A DNA stretch of 64,000 nucleotides from JBBRHQ01 sp963781345 (GTDB taxonomy: Bacteria > Actinomycetota > Thermoleophilia > Solirubrobacterales > 70-9), in the NCBI GenBank assembly GCA_963781345.1, contig CAWAFQ010000014.1, forward strand, positions 1-64,000. Direction: 5' to 3'. A model generated the notes under the pieces. The model did not search any database. It was not told the origin of the DNA and worked only from the letters and a program-made list of their open reading frames with translations. The translations under genes and the position numbers were made by a program. Below, piece after piece: positions 18,500-25,913 of the stretch. The first letter of the stretch is position 1; each line of letters begins with the position of its first letter.

Positions 18500-19195
18500 G
18501 TGGCCCTAAATACCGCTACGCACGAAATGCAGGTCCCGGCGCCGGCGAGAGCCAGCGCTCCGCACGAGTCTAACTCTCGACCTGAGCTTGATGATCACTA
18601 CCTGGTCGCGCTCGCAAAGGAGGGTCGCTCCGAAGCCTACGACGCGATCATCCAGCGCTATCGCGGCTTCGTCAGGCTCAAGGCCTCGTCCTACTTCCTG
18701 CTCGGCGGGGAGTCCGACGACCTGATCCAGGAGGGCCTGCTCGGCCTCTACAAGGCGGTCCGTGACTACCGCACCGACCGCGAGTCGAGCTTTCGCAATT
18801 TCGCCGAGCTCTGCATCACCCGCCAGATCATCACCGCGGTGAAGACGGCGACCCGCAACAAGCACACGCCGTTGAACCAGTACGTCTCATTCAGTCAGTC
18901 ACCGGCCGCAGCCGGCGACTCCGAGACGACGCTGGACGAGATCCTTCCCGGGCCGACCGTCTGTGACCCGGTCAACCAGGTGATCGCAACCGAGGAGCTG
19001 GAGAGCCTGGTCACCTGTCTCTCGGGCGTTCTCTCCGAACTCGAGAGCCGGGTCCTCTCCCTCTACCTCGATGGCCACTCCTACGAGGTCATCGGCGAGC
19101 GTCTCGAGTGCGACACGAAGACGGTCGACAACGCCCTGCAGCGCGTTAAGCGCAAGGTCGGGGTCCACCTGAGCTCGCGCGAGGTGCCGCTCTAG
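18500..19195 (+). CDS. sigH: SigH-like (stationary-phase/sporulation type) RNA polymerase sigma factor
   Basis: This 231-residue sigma-70 family member starts with a 40-residue unstructured leader. Region 2 (LVALAKEGRSEAYDAIIQRY ... ESDDLIQEGLLGLYKAVRDY) is the core-binding part with the SigH-type DDLIQEGLLGLYKA signature. Region 4 (LSELESRVLSLYLDGHSYEVI, ... TKTVDNALQRVKRK) is the helix-turn-helix for the -35 box. The order cysS-rlmB-sigH matches Firmicutes. Transcription and translation both look controlled: palindrome at the start site and a hairpin at the Shine-Dalgarno sequence. Confidence 0.93.
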   Translation: MALNTATHEMQVPAPARASAPHESNSRPELDDHYLVALAKEGRSEAYDAIIQRYRGFVRLKASSYFLLGGESDDLIQEGLLGLYKAVRDYRTDRESSFRNFAELCITRQIITAVKTATRNKHTPLNQYVSFSQSPAAAGDSETTLDEILPGPTVCDPVNQVIATEELESLVTCLSGVLSELESRVLSLYLDGHSYEVIGERLECDTKTVDNALQRVKRKVGVHLSSREVPL

Positions 19196-19226
19196 CACCC
19201 GCAGTGGGGCCGGACTTGCGGCCAAG

Positions 19227-19246
19227 CCCGCGCCACCCGGCGCGGG
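19227..19246. terminator. GC-rich hairpin between convergent sigma and GNAT genes
   Basis: CCCGCGCC-ACCC-GGCGCGGG (19227-19246) has perfect 8-bp arms. There is no U-tract, as usual in high-GC Actinobacteria. It sits 31 nt after the sigma stop. Confidence 0.5.
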
Positions 19247-19262
19247 GCCCGTGGCTTTCGGG

Positions 19263-19373
19263 GCGGCCCCAGCCGCGGGTTGCGCCCGGCGCCGCCGCAG
19301 CCGGGGTTGCGTCCGGGGCCGCCTCAGCATCGGCGTGCGTCCGGAGCGGCCTCAGCCGCGGGTTGAGTCAAGG
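19263..19373. repeat. 28-bp imperfect tandem repeat, four units
   Basis: Four units of about 28 bp (starting near 19263, 19291, 19319, 19347) share the pattern CCNCAGCCGSGGTTGCGTCCGG. The last unit runs into the 3' end of the GNAT gene, whose final codons it supplies. Confidence 0.6.
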
Positions 19374-20371
19374 TCGGCGAGGATGTAGTCGAGCAGCTCG
19401 CGCCCGTGCTCGGAGGCGACGGCGATGTCACCGGCGCTTATCTCAACCCCGTTCAGTGACTGCATCCTGAGCACGTCGCCGTCGGCCCGGGTGTTGGGGA
19501 AGATGCCCGAGTAGAAGACCCCGAGTGCCTCGAGATGGTCGGCGGCCAGGGCCGTCGCCGGGGTCTCGAGCGGCATGTCGACGTAGATCGCGTCGAGCCC
19601 GCGCCCGAACAGCGCCGAGCGCTCCGCCGAGATCCGCGCCTCGAGATCGGCGCCGGGGCGGTGAACCGTCAGCACCGCGAGGTTGTGGTCGTCACGGACC
19701 TCGACGTGGAGGTCGGTCACGGCGTCGAGGGCGGCGCCGCCCGGGGGGTCGGCTATCTCGCCCCGGAGCTCGCAGCGGCGCAGCGTCTTGTCGACGATCT
19801 CGCGGTGGCGCTGCGGCGAGTACACCTCACGTTCGTGGCCGTCGTTGGTCTTGGTGTAGAAGAGCGCCGCCGACTGCCGCCGGCCGCCGCCGGCGGCGGC
19901 GTTGTTGGAGACCGACCCGGGGATCCAGCCGAGCAGGAAGCCCGTCTCGTGCGCTCCCAGCTCGACGTTGGCGAGCTCGCTGTAGGGGTGGGCTGCGGTC
20001 GCCTCCCCGTACATCCCGGCCAGGCCCTGCTCGCGCGCCCACTCGATCAACCGCCGCTTGGTCGCGGTGAACAGGTGCCGCCCCCGTGCCTCGGGCATCG
20101 TCACGGCCTGCCCCGAGTGCCCGACGCTGTCTTCGGGGGTGTGGCGGGCGAGACCGACGTGGCAGAGCAGATTGCCCTCGGCGCCCTCGGCGACCCAGGA
20201 CACGTAGGTGCCCTCCGCCAGGCGCCGCCCGACCTCGGCTGCGTCGTATACCCAGGCGGCGTCGTAGGAGTCGGCGTAGGCCGCCCGGATCGCGTCGCCG
20301 AGGACGGCGCCGTCGCCGGGGGAGAGCATGCGGAAGCCGACTTCAGTGGGGTTTGGCTCGGGGTCGCTCAT
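19352..20371 (-). CDS. GNAT-family N-acetyltransferase-like protein
   Basis: This 339-residue protein has an N-terminal GNAT fold: MLSPGDGAVLGDAIRAAY, then WVAEGAEGNLLCHVGLAR, VTMPEARGRHLFTATKR (acetyl-CoA-binding-like) and MYGEATAAHPYSELAN. The C-terminal half, from about residue 175, contains AVLTVHRPGADLEARI and IYVDMPLETPAT, seen in some GNAT proteins. The acceptor is unknown. ATG 20371 begins only 11 nt after the 3' end of tRNA-Thr on the same strand, with no Shine-Dalgarno sequence, so it is probably transcribed with the tRNA. The last residues (DSTRG) are encoded by a tandem-repeat unit. Confidence 0.75.
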   Translation of the reverse strand: MSDPEPNPTEVGFRMLSPGDGAVLGDAIRAAYADSYDAAWVYDAAEVGRRLAEGTYVSWVAEGAEGNLLCHVGLARHTPEDSVGHSGQAVTMPEARGRHLFTATKRRLIEWAREQGLAGMYGEATAAHPYSELANVELGAHETGFLLGWIPGSVSNNAAAGGGRRQSAALFYTKTNDGHEREVYSPQRHREIVDKTLRRCELRGEIADPPGGAALDAVTDLHVEVRDDHNLAVLTVHRPGADLEARISAERSALFGRGLDAIYVDMPLETPATALAADHLEALGVFYSGIFPNTRADGDVLRMQSLNGVEISAGDIAVASEHGRELLDYILADLDSTRG

Positions 20372-20382
20372 CGCTCGCCGCA

Positions 20383-20456
20383 AGCCGGAGGTCGGATTCG
20401 AACCGACGACCCCCTGTTTACAAGACAGGCGCTCTGACCAACTGAGCTACTCCGGC
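20383..20456 (-). tRNA. tRNA-Thr (anticodon UGU)
   Basis: Reading the minus strand gives a full cloverleaf. Acceptor arms are GCCGGAG (20456-20450) and CTCCGGC (20390-20384). The D-arm is of the GCTCAGTTGGTCAGAGC type, and anticodon stem CCTGT/ACAGG encloses loop CTTGTAA with anticodon TGT. The T-arm contains GGTTCGAATCC. The 3' CCA is not encoded. Threonine identity follows from the anticodon. Confidence 0.95.
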
Positions 20457-20511
20457 GGGTGCCGAAAGGGTAGTCGTGGCCCGCGATGTCGCGGGCGGGC
20501 GCGTGCAATAC

Positions 20512-20527
20512 TTGAGTAGTCAAGGAG
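20512..20527 (+). promoter_or_regulatory. Palindrome and RBS-like sequence upstream of the VOC dioxygenase gene
   Basis: CTTGA-GTAG-TCAAG lies just upstream of the gene and overlaps AAGGAG (20522-20527). AAGGAG is only 4 nt from GTG 20532; GAGAGG (20540-20545) is 7 nt from ATG 20553, which suits translation better. Confidence 0.35.
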
Positions 20528-20552
20528 CTACGTGAACCAGAGAGGCCATCGG

Positions 20553-21476
20553 ATGAAGCTCGAGGGAATCCACCACATCACCGCGATCACCGAGAACGGT
20601 CAGCGCAATGTCGACTTCTACGTCGGGGTGCTGGGACTGCGGATGGTGAAGAAGACCGTCAACCAGGACAGCCCGACCGTCTACCACCTCTTCTACGCCG
20701 ACGAGCAGGGCAGCGCCGGATCCGACCTCACCTTCTTCGAGTTCCCCGGCGCCCCGATTGGCCGCGCCGGCGCCGGAATGGTCCACCGGATCGTCTGGCG
20801 GGTCGCCTCGCCGGAGGCGATCGATTTCTGGGAGCGACGCCTCGCCGACCATGGCGTCGAGACCGCGCGCGAGGGCGGCGCCCTGCGCTTCGCCGACCCC
20901 GAGGGCCTCGAGCATGAACTGGCTGTGATCGAGACGACCGATGCGCCCCTGATCGCCGATCACCCCGAGATCCCGGCCGAGATGGCGCTTGGGGGCTTCG
21001 ACTCCGTCCGCGCCTACAGCGCCGCCCCCGAGGCGAGCCGCGGGCTGCTGGAGGCGCTCGAGTTCGAGCCCTCCGGCGAGGGGGCATGGGAGGCCAGGGG
21101 CGACCAGCGCGGGGGCCGCTACATCTACGACGAGCCCCCGGCCGAGCGCGGCCTCGAGGGCGCCGGCACGGTCCACCACGTCGCCTGGGCCTCGACCATC
21201 GACGAGCACGAGCAGTGGGGCCGCAAGGCGGCCGAGGGCGGGGCGCGGCCGACGACCGTGATCGACCGCTTCTACTTCAGGTCGATCTACTTCCGCGAGC
21301 CCAGCGGCGTCCTCTTCGAGATCGCCACGCTCGGCCCGGGCTTCACCGTCGACGAGCCGCTCGAGAGCCTCGGCGAGAAGCTCTCGCTGCCGCCCGATTT
21401 CGAGCACCTTCGCGAGCAGGTCGAGCCGAACCTGCGCCCGATCGCCAACCCCAGGGTCGCGGCCAGGTCGAGCTAG
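20553..21476 (+). CDS. VOC-family ring-cleaving dioxygenase-like protein
   Basis: This 307-residue protein has two glyoxalase/bleomycin-resistance modules. The first begins LEGIHHITAITENGQRN with metal-ligand His8-type position and LTFFEFPGA; the second includes GTVHHVAWAS and GVLFEIATLGPGF with the last Glu ligand. The pattern is that of MhqO/extradiol ring-cleavage-like proteins. ATG 20553 was chosen because a GAGAGG site precedes it and the family starts there; GTG 20532 would add seven residues. The following gene, 4 nt downstream, is maleylacetate-reductase-like, which suggests an aromatic catabolic pair. Confidence 0.85.
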   Translation: MKLEGIHHITAITENGQRNVDFYVGVLGLRMVKKTVNQDSPTVYHLFYADEQGSAGSDLTFFEFPGAPIGRAGAGMVHRIVWRVASPEAIDFWERRLADHGVETAREGGALRFADPEGLEHELAVIETTDAPLIADHPEIPAEMALGGFDSVRAYSAAPEASRGLLEALEFEPSGEGAWEARGDQRGGRYIYDEPPAERGLEGAGTVHHVAWASTIDEHEQWGRKAAEGGARPTTVIDRFYFRSIYFREPSGVLFEIATLGPGFTVDEPLESLGEKLSLPPDFEHLREQVEPNLRPIANPRVAARSS

Positions 21477-21479
21477 CCC

Positions 21480-22498
21480 GTGGGCCGGCTCGCCGCTGAT
21501 TTCGTCTGGCGTGACGCCGGGCGCACCGTTCTCTTTCGCGACGGGGGGCTCGGCGGTCTCGGCGCCTGCTGCTGGCCGAGAACGGGTTCTCCTCCTTCGC
21601 GCTGCTCTCGACCGAGCGGGCGCTCGCCGAGGCCCCGGGCCTCGCGGGCGCGGCGGACTCGGTCCACCTGGTCGCCGCCGGCGGCGTGCCGGAGGCCGCC
21701 GCCGCGCTCCTCGGCCCGCTCGCCGCCGCCGAGCGCCTCGTCGCCCTTGGCGGCGGCCGCGTCATCGACGCGGCCAAGGCGGTGGCGGCGATCACCGGCG
21801 CCGAGGTGGCGGCGGTGCCGACGACGTTGTCGGGGGCGGAGATGACCGCCATCCATCGCCTCCCGGCCGGGGCGGAGAGCCGCGCTCGCGGCCTCGTGCG
21901 CCCAATGCTCGTGATCGCCGACCCCGGGCCGATGACCGGCCTGCCCGAGCCGGCGCTGCGGGCCAGCGCGATGAACGCCCTCGCCCACGGCGCCGATTCC
22001 CTCTACACCCCATTCGCGAACCCGGTCTCGCGGATGCTGGCGCTGCGGGGGGCGGAGCTGATCGCCTCGGCGCTCGACGGCGAGCGCGACCGGCGCGATC
22101 GCGGTGCCCTCGCCCTGGGCTCTTTGCTCTGCGGCTACGCGATCGACTCAGGCCTCTTCGCCCTCCACCACGTCCTCTGTCAGACGCTCGTGCGCGTCTG
22201 CGGCAGCCCCCACGCAGAGACCAACGCCGCGATCCTTCCGCGGGCGATGGCGGCGATGAGAGACCGGGCTCCTGATCAGATCGCGTCTCTGGCGGAGGCG
22301 ATCGGCACCGACCCGCCTGGAATCGAGTCGAGGATCCTGGGGCTTGGCGGCGACCCGGCCGGCCTCGGCGCCGCCGGCGCCGACCGCTCGAAGCTCGACG
22401 ATGCCCTCGACGCGATCGAGGCCCGCCCCGAGCTGCAGTTCACGCCCAGTGCGCCGGACCGAGAAGAGCTGGGGCGGATCATCGAATCAGCCTGGTAG
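21480..22498 (+). CDS. Maleylacetate reductase-like iron-containing alcohol dehydrogenase, frameshifted
   Basis: The protein reads ADFVWRDAGRTVLFRDGGLGG in the first frame. After one base is lost near 21550-21562 it continues RLLLAENGFSSFALLSTERA in another frame. The nucleotide-binding GGGRVIDAAKAVAAITG, VPTTLSGAEMT, AMNALAHGADSLY and metal-binding GSPHAETNAAILPR motifs are all maleylacetate-reductase-like. With the preceding ring-cleaving VOC protein this would form the lower part of a hydroquinone/chlorocatechol-type pathway (inference). Intact motifs on both sides argue for an assembly error rather than a pseudogene. Confidence 0.82.
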
Positions 22499-22571
22499 CC
22501 GGCCTGCCGGGCCCCCTGACCTCTCTGCCGCTTCAGATCAACCTGTAACGAGGCCGATCCCCCCGTGTAGC

Positions 22572-22591
22572 GCTCTTCGTGAGCGAAGAGC
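22572..22591 (+). promoter_or_regulatory. 8-bp inverted repeat spanning the start codon of plsC-gpsA
   Basis: GCTCTTCG (22572-22579), TGAG and CGAAGAGC (22584-22591) form a perfect stem around GTG 22579. As RNA it would put the start codon in a hairpin; as DNA it could be an operator. Confidence 0.45.
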
Positions 22592-24243
22592 AGCTTCGGC
22601 GCTACCACGAGTACACGCGCAAGCACGGGGTCAACTGGGTGATCTACCTGCTCGCCCGGATCATCCTGCAGCCGGCCTTCCTCATCTACCTGCGCCTCTC
22701 GCGTCAGGGGCGCCGCAACACCCGGGTCAAGGGCGGGCTGATCATCGCCGCCAATCACCGCAGCTTCCTCGACCCATTCGTGATCGGCGCCTGCCTGCCG
22801 TGGCGGCGGCCGATGAACTACGTCGCCAAGATGGAGCTCTTCAGCAAGCGCTGGCAGGGCTGGATCCTCTGCCGCTGCGGCGCCTTCCCGATTCGCCGTG
22901 GCGAGTCCGACGAGGAGGCGATGAGGACCGCGCGGATGGTGCTGGAGCGCGGCGGGACGATCTGCATATTCCCCGAGGGAACGCGGATCCGCACCGGCTC
23001 GCTCGCCAGTCCCAAGCGCGGGGTCGGGCGGCTGGCGCTACAGACCGGAGCCCAGGTGGTCCCGGTGGCGGTCCTCGGCAGCGAGCAGGTGCGCCGAGGC
23101 TGGCGCATCCGCCCGCGCAAGGTCAGGATCCGGATGGGCAGGGCGATGACCTTCCCCCGCGCCGAGCGCCCTTCGCCGGCGCTGGCGGCGACGGTGACCT
23201 CGCGGATCTGGCCCAACGTCGAGCTGCAGTGGGAGGACCTCGGGGGCCTGCCGCCGATGCGCCGCGCCGCGGTGATCGGCGCCGGCAGCTGGGGGACGGC
23301 GATGGCGGTCCTGCTCGCCCGTGGCGGGCTCGAGGTCCAGCTCGGGACCCGCACCTCAGAGCAGGCGGAGCAGATCTCGGCTGACCGCGAGAACAGCCGC
23401 TACCTCGAGGGTGTCGTCCTGCCCGAATCGGTGCAGGTGAAGCAGGGCTCGGAGATCGAGCTGGCCGGCCTCGACCTGATCTGCCTCGCGATTCCCTCCT
23501 CCTCGCTGCCGCAGGGGGTCGGCGCGATCGCCGACCAGATCGGCGGCCGCACCGCGATGCTGCTGCTGAGCAAGGGCCTGGTCGCGCCGAAGGGCCAGCT
23601 TCCGTCCGAGTACGTGGCCGAGCGCGTCCGTGCCCGCGCGATCGCCTGCCTCGGCGGTCCGGCCCACTCGCGGGAGGCGGTCTCGGGGTCGGCGGCCCTC
23701 GTTCTCGGCTCGACCGACCCCGACCTGCGGACCCAGCTGGGCGGGGTCTTCGACCAGGCCGGGCTCGTCTGCGAGCGCTCCGACGACGTCATCGGGGTCG
23801 AGATGGCGGGGGCGGCCAAGAACGCGGCGGCGCTGGCCGCGGCCGCCGCGGTGCCGCACGGGCTCAATGCCGCCGGGATCGCCGCCGCCGAGGTCTGGAG
23901 CGAGTGCGTCGAATACGCGATCCATCGCGGCGGCAAGCTGGGGACGTTCACCGGCCTCGCCGGGGTCGGCGACCTGACCGCGACGGTTCTCGCCCCCGAC
24001 AGCCGCAACCGCCGCGCCGGTGAGATGCTCGGCTCCGGAACGACTGCGGATGAGATCAGGGCAGAGCTCGGGCAGGCCTCGGAGGGGCTTGACTCGGTCC
24101 CCCAGATCGCCGAGACGATTGCAGCCGCGGGGCTGGACGCCACCGCGATCGCCGGCCTCGCGTCGCTGATCGAGGGAGAGATCGGGCCCGAGGAGTGGGT
24201 CGCCGGGCTGCGCCGTGCAGAGCGTTCGAAGCGGGCGGCCTAG
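22579..24243 (+). CDS. Fused 1-acylglycerol-3-phosphate acyltransferase / glycerol-3-phosphate dehydrogenase (PlsC-GpsA)
   Basis: One uninterrupted 554-residue frame joins two phospholipid-synthesis enzymes. Residues 1-226 are PlsC-like, with NHRSFLDPF (HX4D) and FPEGTR. Residues 227-554 are GpsA, with the Rossmann GAGSWGTAM near residue 234, SKGL, GPAHSREAV, the catalytic Lys in EMAGAAKNAAALAA and GLAGVGDLTAT...DSRNR. GpsA makes sn-glycerol-3-phosphate from DHAP; PlsC acylates 1-acyl-G3P to phosphatidate. No internal stop exists at the junction (LPPMRRAAV, ATG 23257) in this frame, and the nearest GGAGG is 20 nt from that ATG, so independent initiation looks weak. Confidence 0.9.
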   Translation: MSEEQLRRYHEYTRKHGVNWVIYLLARIILQPAFLIYLRLSRQGRRNTRVKGGLIIAANHRSFLDPFVIGACLPWRRPMNYVAKMELFSKRWQGWILCRCGAFPIRRGESDEEAMRTARMVLERGGTICIFPEGTRIRTGSLASPKRGVGRLALQTGAQVVPVAVLGSEQVRRGWRIRPRKVRIRMGRAMTFPRAERPSPALAATVTSRIWPNVELQWEDLGGLPPMRRAAVIGAGSWGTAMAVLLARGGLEVQLGTRTSEQAEQISADRENSRYLEGVVLPESVQVKQGSEIELAGLDLICLAIPSSSLPQGVGAIADQIGGRTAMLLLSKGLVAPKGQLPSEYVAERVRARAIACLGGPAHSREAVSGSAALVLGSTDPDLRTQLGGVFDQAGLVCERSDDVIGVEMAGAAKNAAALAAAAAVPHGLNAAGIAAAEVWSECVEYAIHRGGKLGTFTGLAGVGDLTATVLAPDSRNRRAGEMLGSGTTADEIRAELGQASEGLDSVPQIAETIAAAGLDATAIAGLASLIEGEIGPEEWVAGLRRAERSKRAA

Positions 24244-24257
24244 AAATGGGACCGGGG

Positions 24258-24272
24258 TAGTCTTGGCGCGTG
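24258..24272 (+). promoter_or_regulatory. Leaderless-type promoter, TAGTCT-N6-GTG (ECF sigma)
   Basis: TAGTCT (24258-24263) is 6 nt from GTG 24270. Confidence 0.55.
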
Positions 24273-24830
24273 AGCGAGACCAAGACCGTCGAGCCCGCGA
24301 GCCTCGATCCTGCCGCGAAGGCCGAGCTCGACCGGGCCTTCGAGGACCTCTACCGGGCACACCTGCGCGACGTCTACTCCTATGCCTACTACCGGGTTGG
24401 CAACCACCACGACGCGGAGGACCTGACCGAGCAGGCCTTCCTTCAGGCCTACCGCCACTTCGACCGGGCCCGGCGCGAGTCCAAGGGCCGCCCGTTGCGC
24501 CCGTGGCTGATCCGTATCGCCCACAACCTCGCCTCCAACTACTACCGCGACCGCTCGCGGCGACCCCAGACCCCGCTCGAGAACGCCGACCCGATCCCTG
24601 CCCAGCACGGCACCGAGGCGCTGGTCGAGGGCCGCGAGGAGCTGCGGCGGGTGATGGACAACCTCCAGCACCTCCCGGACGACCGTCGCGAGGCGCTGAT
24701 CATGCGCTTCGCCCTGGGGATGGACAACCGCGAGATCGCCCGCGCCCTCGGGCGCACCGACGGCGCCACCAAGGTCCTCATCCACCGCGCGATCAAGCAA
24801 CTCCAGGAGGAGATGGACCGCGATGAGTGA
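24270..24830 (+). CDS. ECF-type RNA polymerase sigma factor
   Basis: This 186-residue protein consists of sigma region 2 (FEDLYRAHLRDVYSYAYYRV, DAEDLTEQAFLQAYRHF, PLRPWLIRIAHNLASNYYRD) and region 4 (LQHLPDDRREALIMRFALGM, GRTDGATKVLIHRAIKQL). This is the minimal two-domain layout of extracytoplasmic-function sigma factors. A leaderless promoter drives it. The downstream small membrane protein could be its anti-sigma partner, by position only. Confidence 0.93.
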   Translation: MSETKTVEPASLDPAAKAELDRAFEDLYRAHLRDVYSYAYYRVGNHHDAEDLTEQAFLQAYRHFDRARRESKGRPLRPWLIRIAHNLASNYYRDRSRRPQTPLENADPIPAQHGTEALVEGREELRRVMDNLQHLPDDRREALIMRFALGMDNREIARALGRTDGATKVLIHRAIKQLQEEMDRDE

Positions 24831-24845
24831 CGCCCACCACCCAAC

Positions 24846-24961
24846 CCCGGCACGCCCGGACGCGGAGCGGAGGACGTGCCGGGCAGTGGTTCCGGCGGAC
24901 GCGAAGCGGGAAGTGCCGCAGACCCCGCCGCCCGCGGACGCGGAGCGGAGCAGGCGGCGGG
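24846..24961. repeat. Three stem-loop modules with a shared 15-nt loop core
   Basis: The core GGACGCGGAGCGGAG occurs at 24858-24872 and 24936-24950, with a variant GGACGCGAAGCGGGA at 24897-24911. The first is enclosed by arms CCCGGCACG/CGTGCCGGG (24846-24854, 24875-24883), the third by CCCGCCGCC/GGCGGCGGG (24924-24932, 24953-24961). Both modules are exactly 38 nt with perfect 9-bp but unrelated stems. The middle module has only a degenerate stem. The block lies between the ECF sigma gene and the next start codon. Confidence 0.75.
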
Positions 24962-24968
24962 CCTTGAC

Positions 24969-25277
24969 ATGGAGAAGCTGCTGAGCGACGCGCTGCGCCC
25001 GATGGAGCCGCCCGAGCGGCTCTCGCAGCGGGTCGAGAGCACCCTCTCGGCGGTCACCCAGGCTGCCGCGGACGAGCTCTCCGACTGGGCCGATGAGCTC
25101 TCCGAGAGCGAGCTTCGCGCCCTCGGCGAGCCGCGCAACTGGGTCAGGCCGGTGGTCGCGGTCGCAGCCGGCGGGGTGGCGACCGGAGTGCTGGTCCTGT
25201 TCGAGGCCCGCCGGCGGGGGCGTCAGCGAGGCAGCGCCCTGCGAGGCGCGGTCGGCGACCTGCGCTCGCGGCTCTAG
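24969..25277 (+). CDS. Small membrane protein, possible partner of the ECF sigma factor
   Basis: From ATG 24969 the frame encodes 102 residues: a soluble helical N-terminus (MEKLLSDALRPMEPPERL), an acidic helix (ELSDWADELSESELRALG), one transmembrane segment (VVAVAAGGVATGVLVLF) and a basic cytoplasmic end (EARRRGRQRG). It lies downstream of the ECF sigma gene on the same strand, separated by a hairpin block. The arrangement fits a membrane anti-sigma factor but no anti-sigma domain is recognised. An upstream GTG (24876) would add residues encoded by the repeats. Confidence 0.6.
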   Translation: MEKLLSDALRPMEPPERLSQRVESTLSAVTQAAADELSDWADELSESELRALGEPRNWVRPVVAVAAGGVATGVLVLFEARRRGRQRGSALRGAVGDLRSRL

Positions 25278-25300
25278 TCCCTACAAGTCGCCAGTGATCG

Positions 25301-25721
25301 CTAGGCGACCGCCGCCGGCGGCGTCCCCGACGCGTGCTGCTTCGGCGTCGAGATCCCGGCGCCGATGCCGAGCAGGCCGAGGATCAGGTGGAGGGAGTTG
25401 TCGGCGGTGTTGACGGGGATGAAGCCGAGGAGGCTCTCGCCGCTGCCGAGGATGAATCCCCAGACGGCGATCGCGAGGTAGATGAAACCGAGGCCGAGCG
25501 CGTACTGGCGGGCGGCGAAGCCGGCGACCATCAGGCCGATCGCCCCGGTGAGGATGTGGACGACGTTGTGCCAGCCGTTGACGTCGAGGACGCCGAGGAC
25601 CTCGTCGACGGTGCCCGGGGGAGCCGAAGCTGGAGCTGTAGAAGAAGCCGACGATCCCGGCGACGACGAGGACGCCCCCGACGAGGGTCGCGTAGAGCCT
25701 GGCTGGGCTTGAACCTTGCAT
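25301..25721 (-). CDS. DUF4383 family membrane protein, frameshifted
   Basis: The N-terminal helix (LYATLVGGVLVVAGIVGFFY) is in one frame. The remainder, with the family signature VLDVNGWHNVVHILTGAIGL and three more helices (YALGLGFIYLAIAVWGFIL, LHLILGLLGIGAG), is in the next. Removing one base from the G-run 25617-25621 gives a 139-residue four-helix protein, the usual size and topology of DUF4383. Its function is unknown. It faces the rhomboid gene across a 190-nt divergent gap (25722-25910) with a TAGGCT promoter at the far side. Confidence 0.8.
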
Positions 25722-25896
25722 TCGTTCTCCTCTCGTGGGCCGGTCGGGGGCGATTCTGCTGCCTGGGGCGGACGATTGCCGATGACGCGGCGCTTCACCG
25801 CCGCCGAAGGGTTCCCGGAGGATGGCTGTTCGGCAGCAGGGCGCCGGCCTCGACGCCGCTGGTCAGCGTCGGCCTCAGCAGTTGAGCGCCCGTCGC

Positions 25897-25913
25897 TAGG
25901 CTCCGCCGCCATG
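25897..25913 (+). promoter_or_regulatory. Leaderless-type promoter, TAGGCT-N8-ATG (rhomboid)
   Basis: TAGGCT (25897-25902) is 8 nt from ATG 25911. Confidence 0.55.

Noticed and set aside
23257..24243. GpsA as an independent gene beginning at ATG 23257
   Set aside because: No stop separates it from PlsC and no Shine-Dalgarno site lies at the right distance; kept as the fusion, with the alternative noted.
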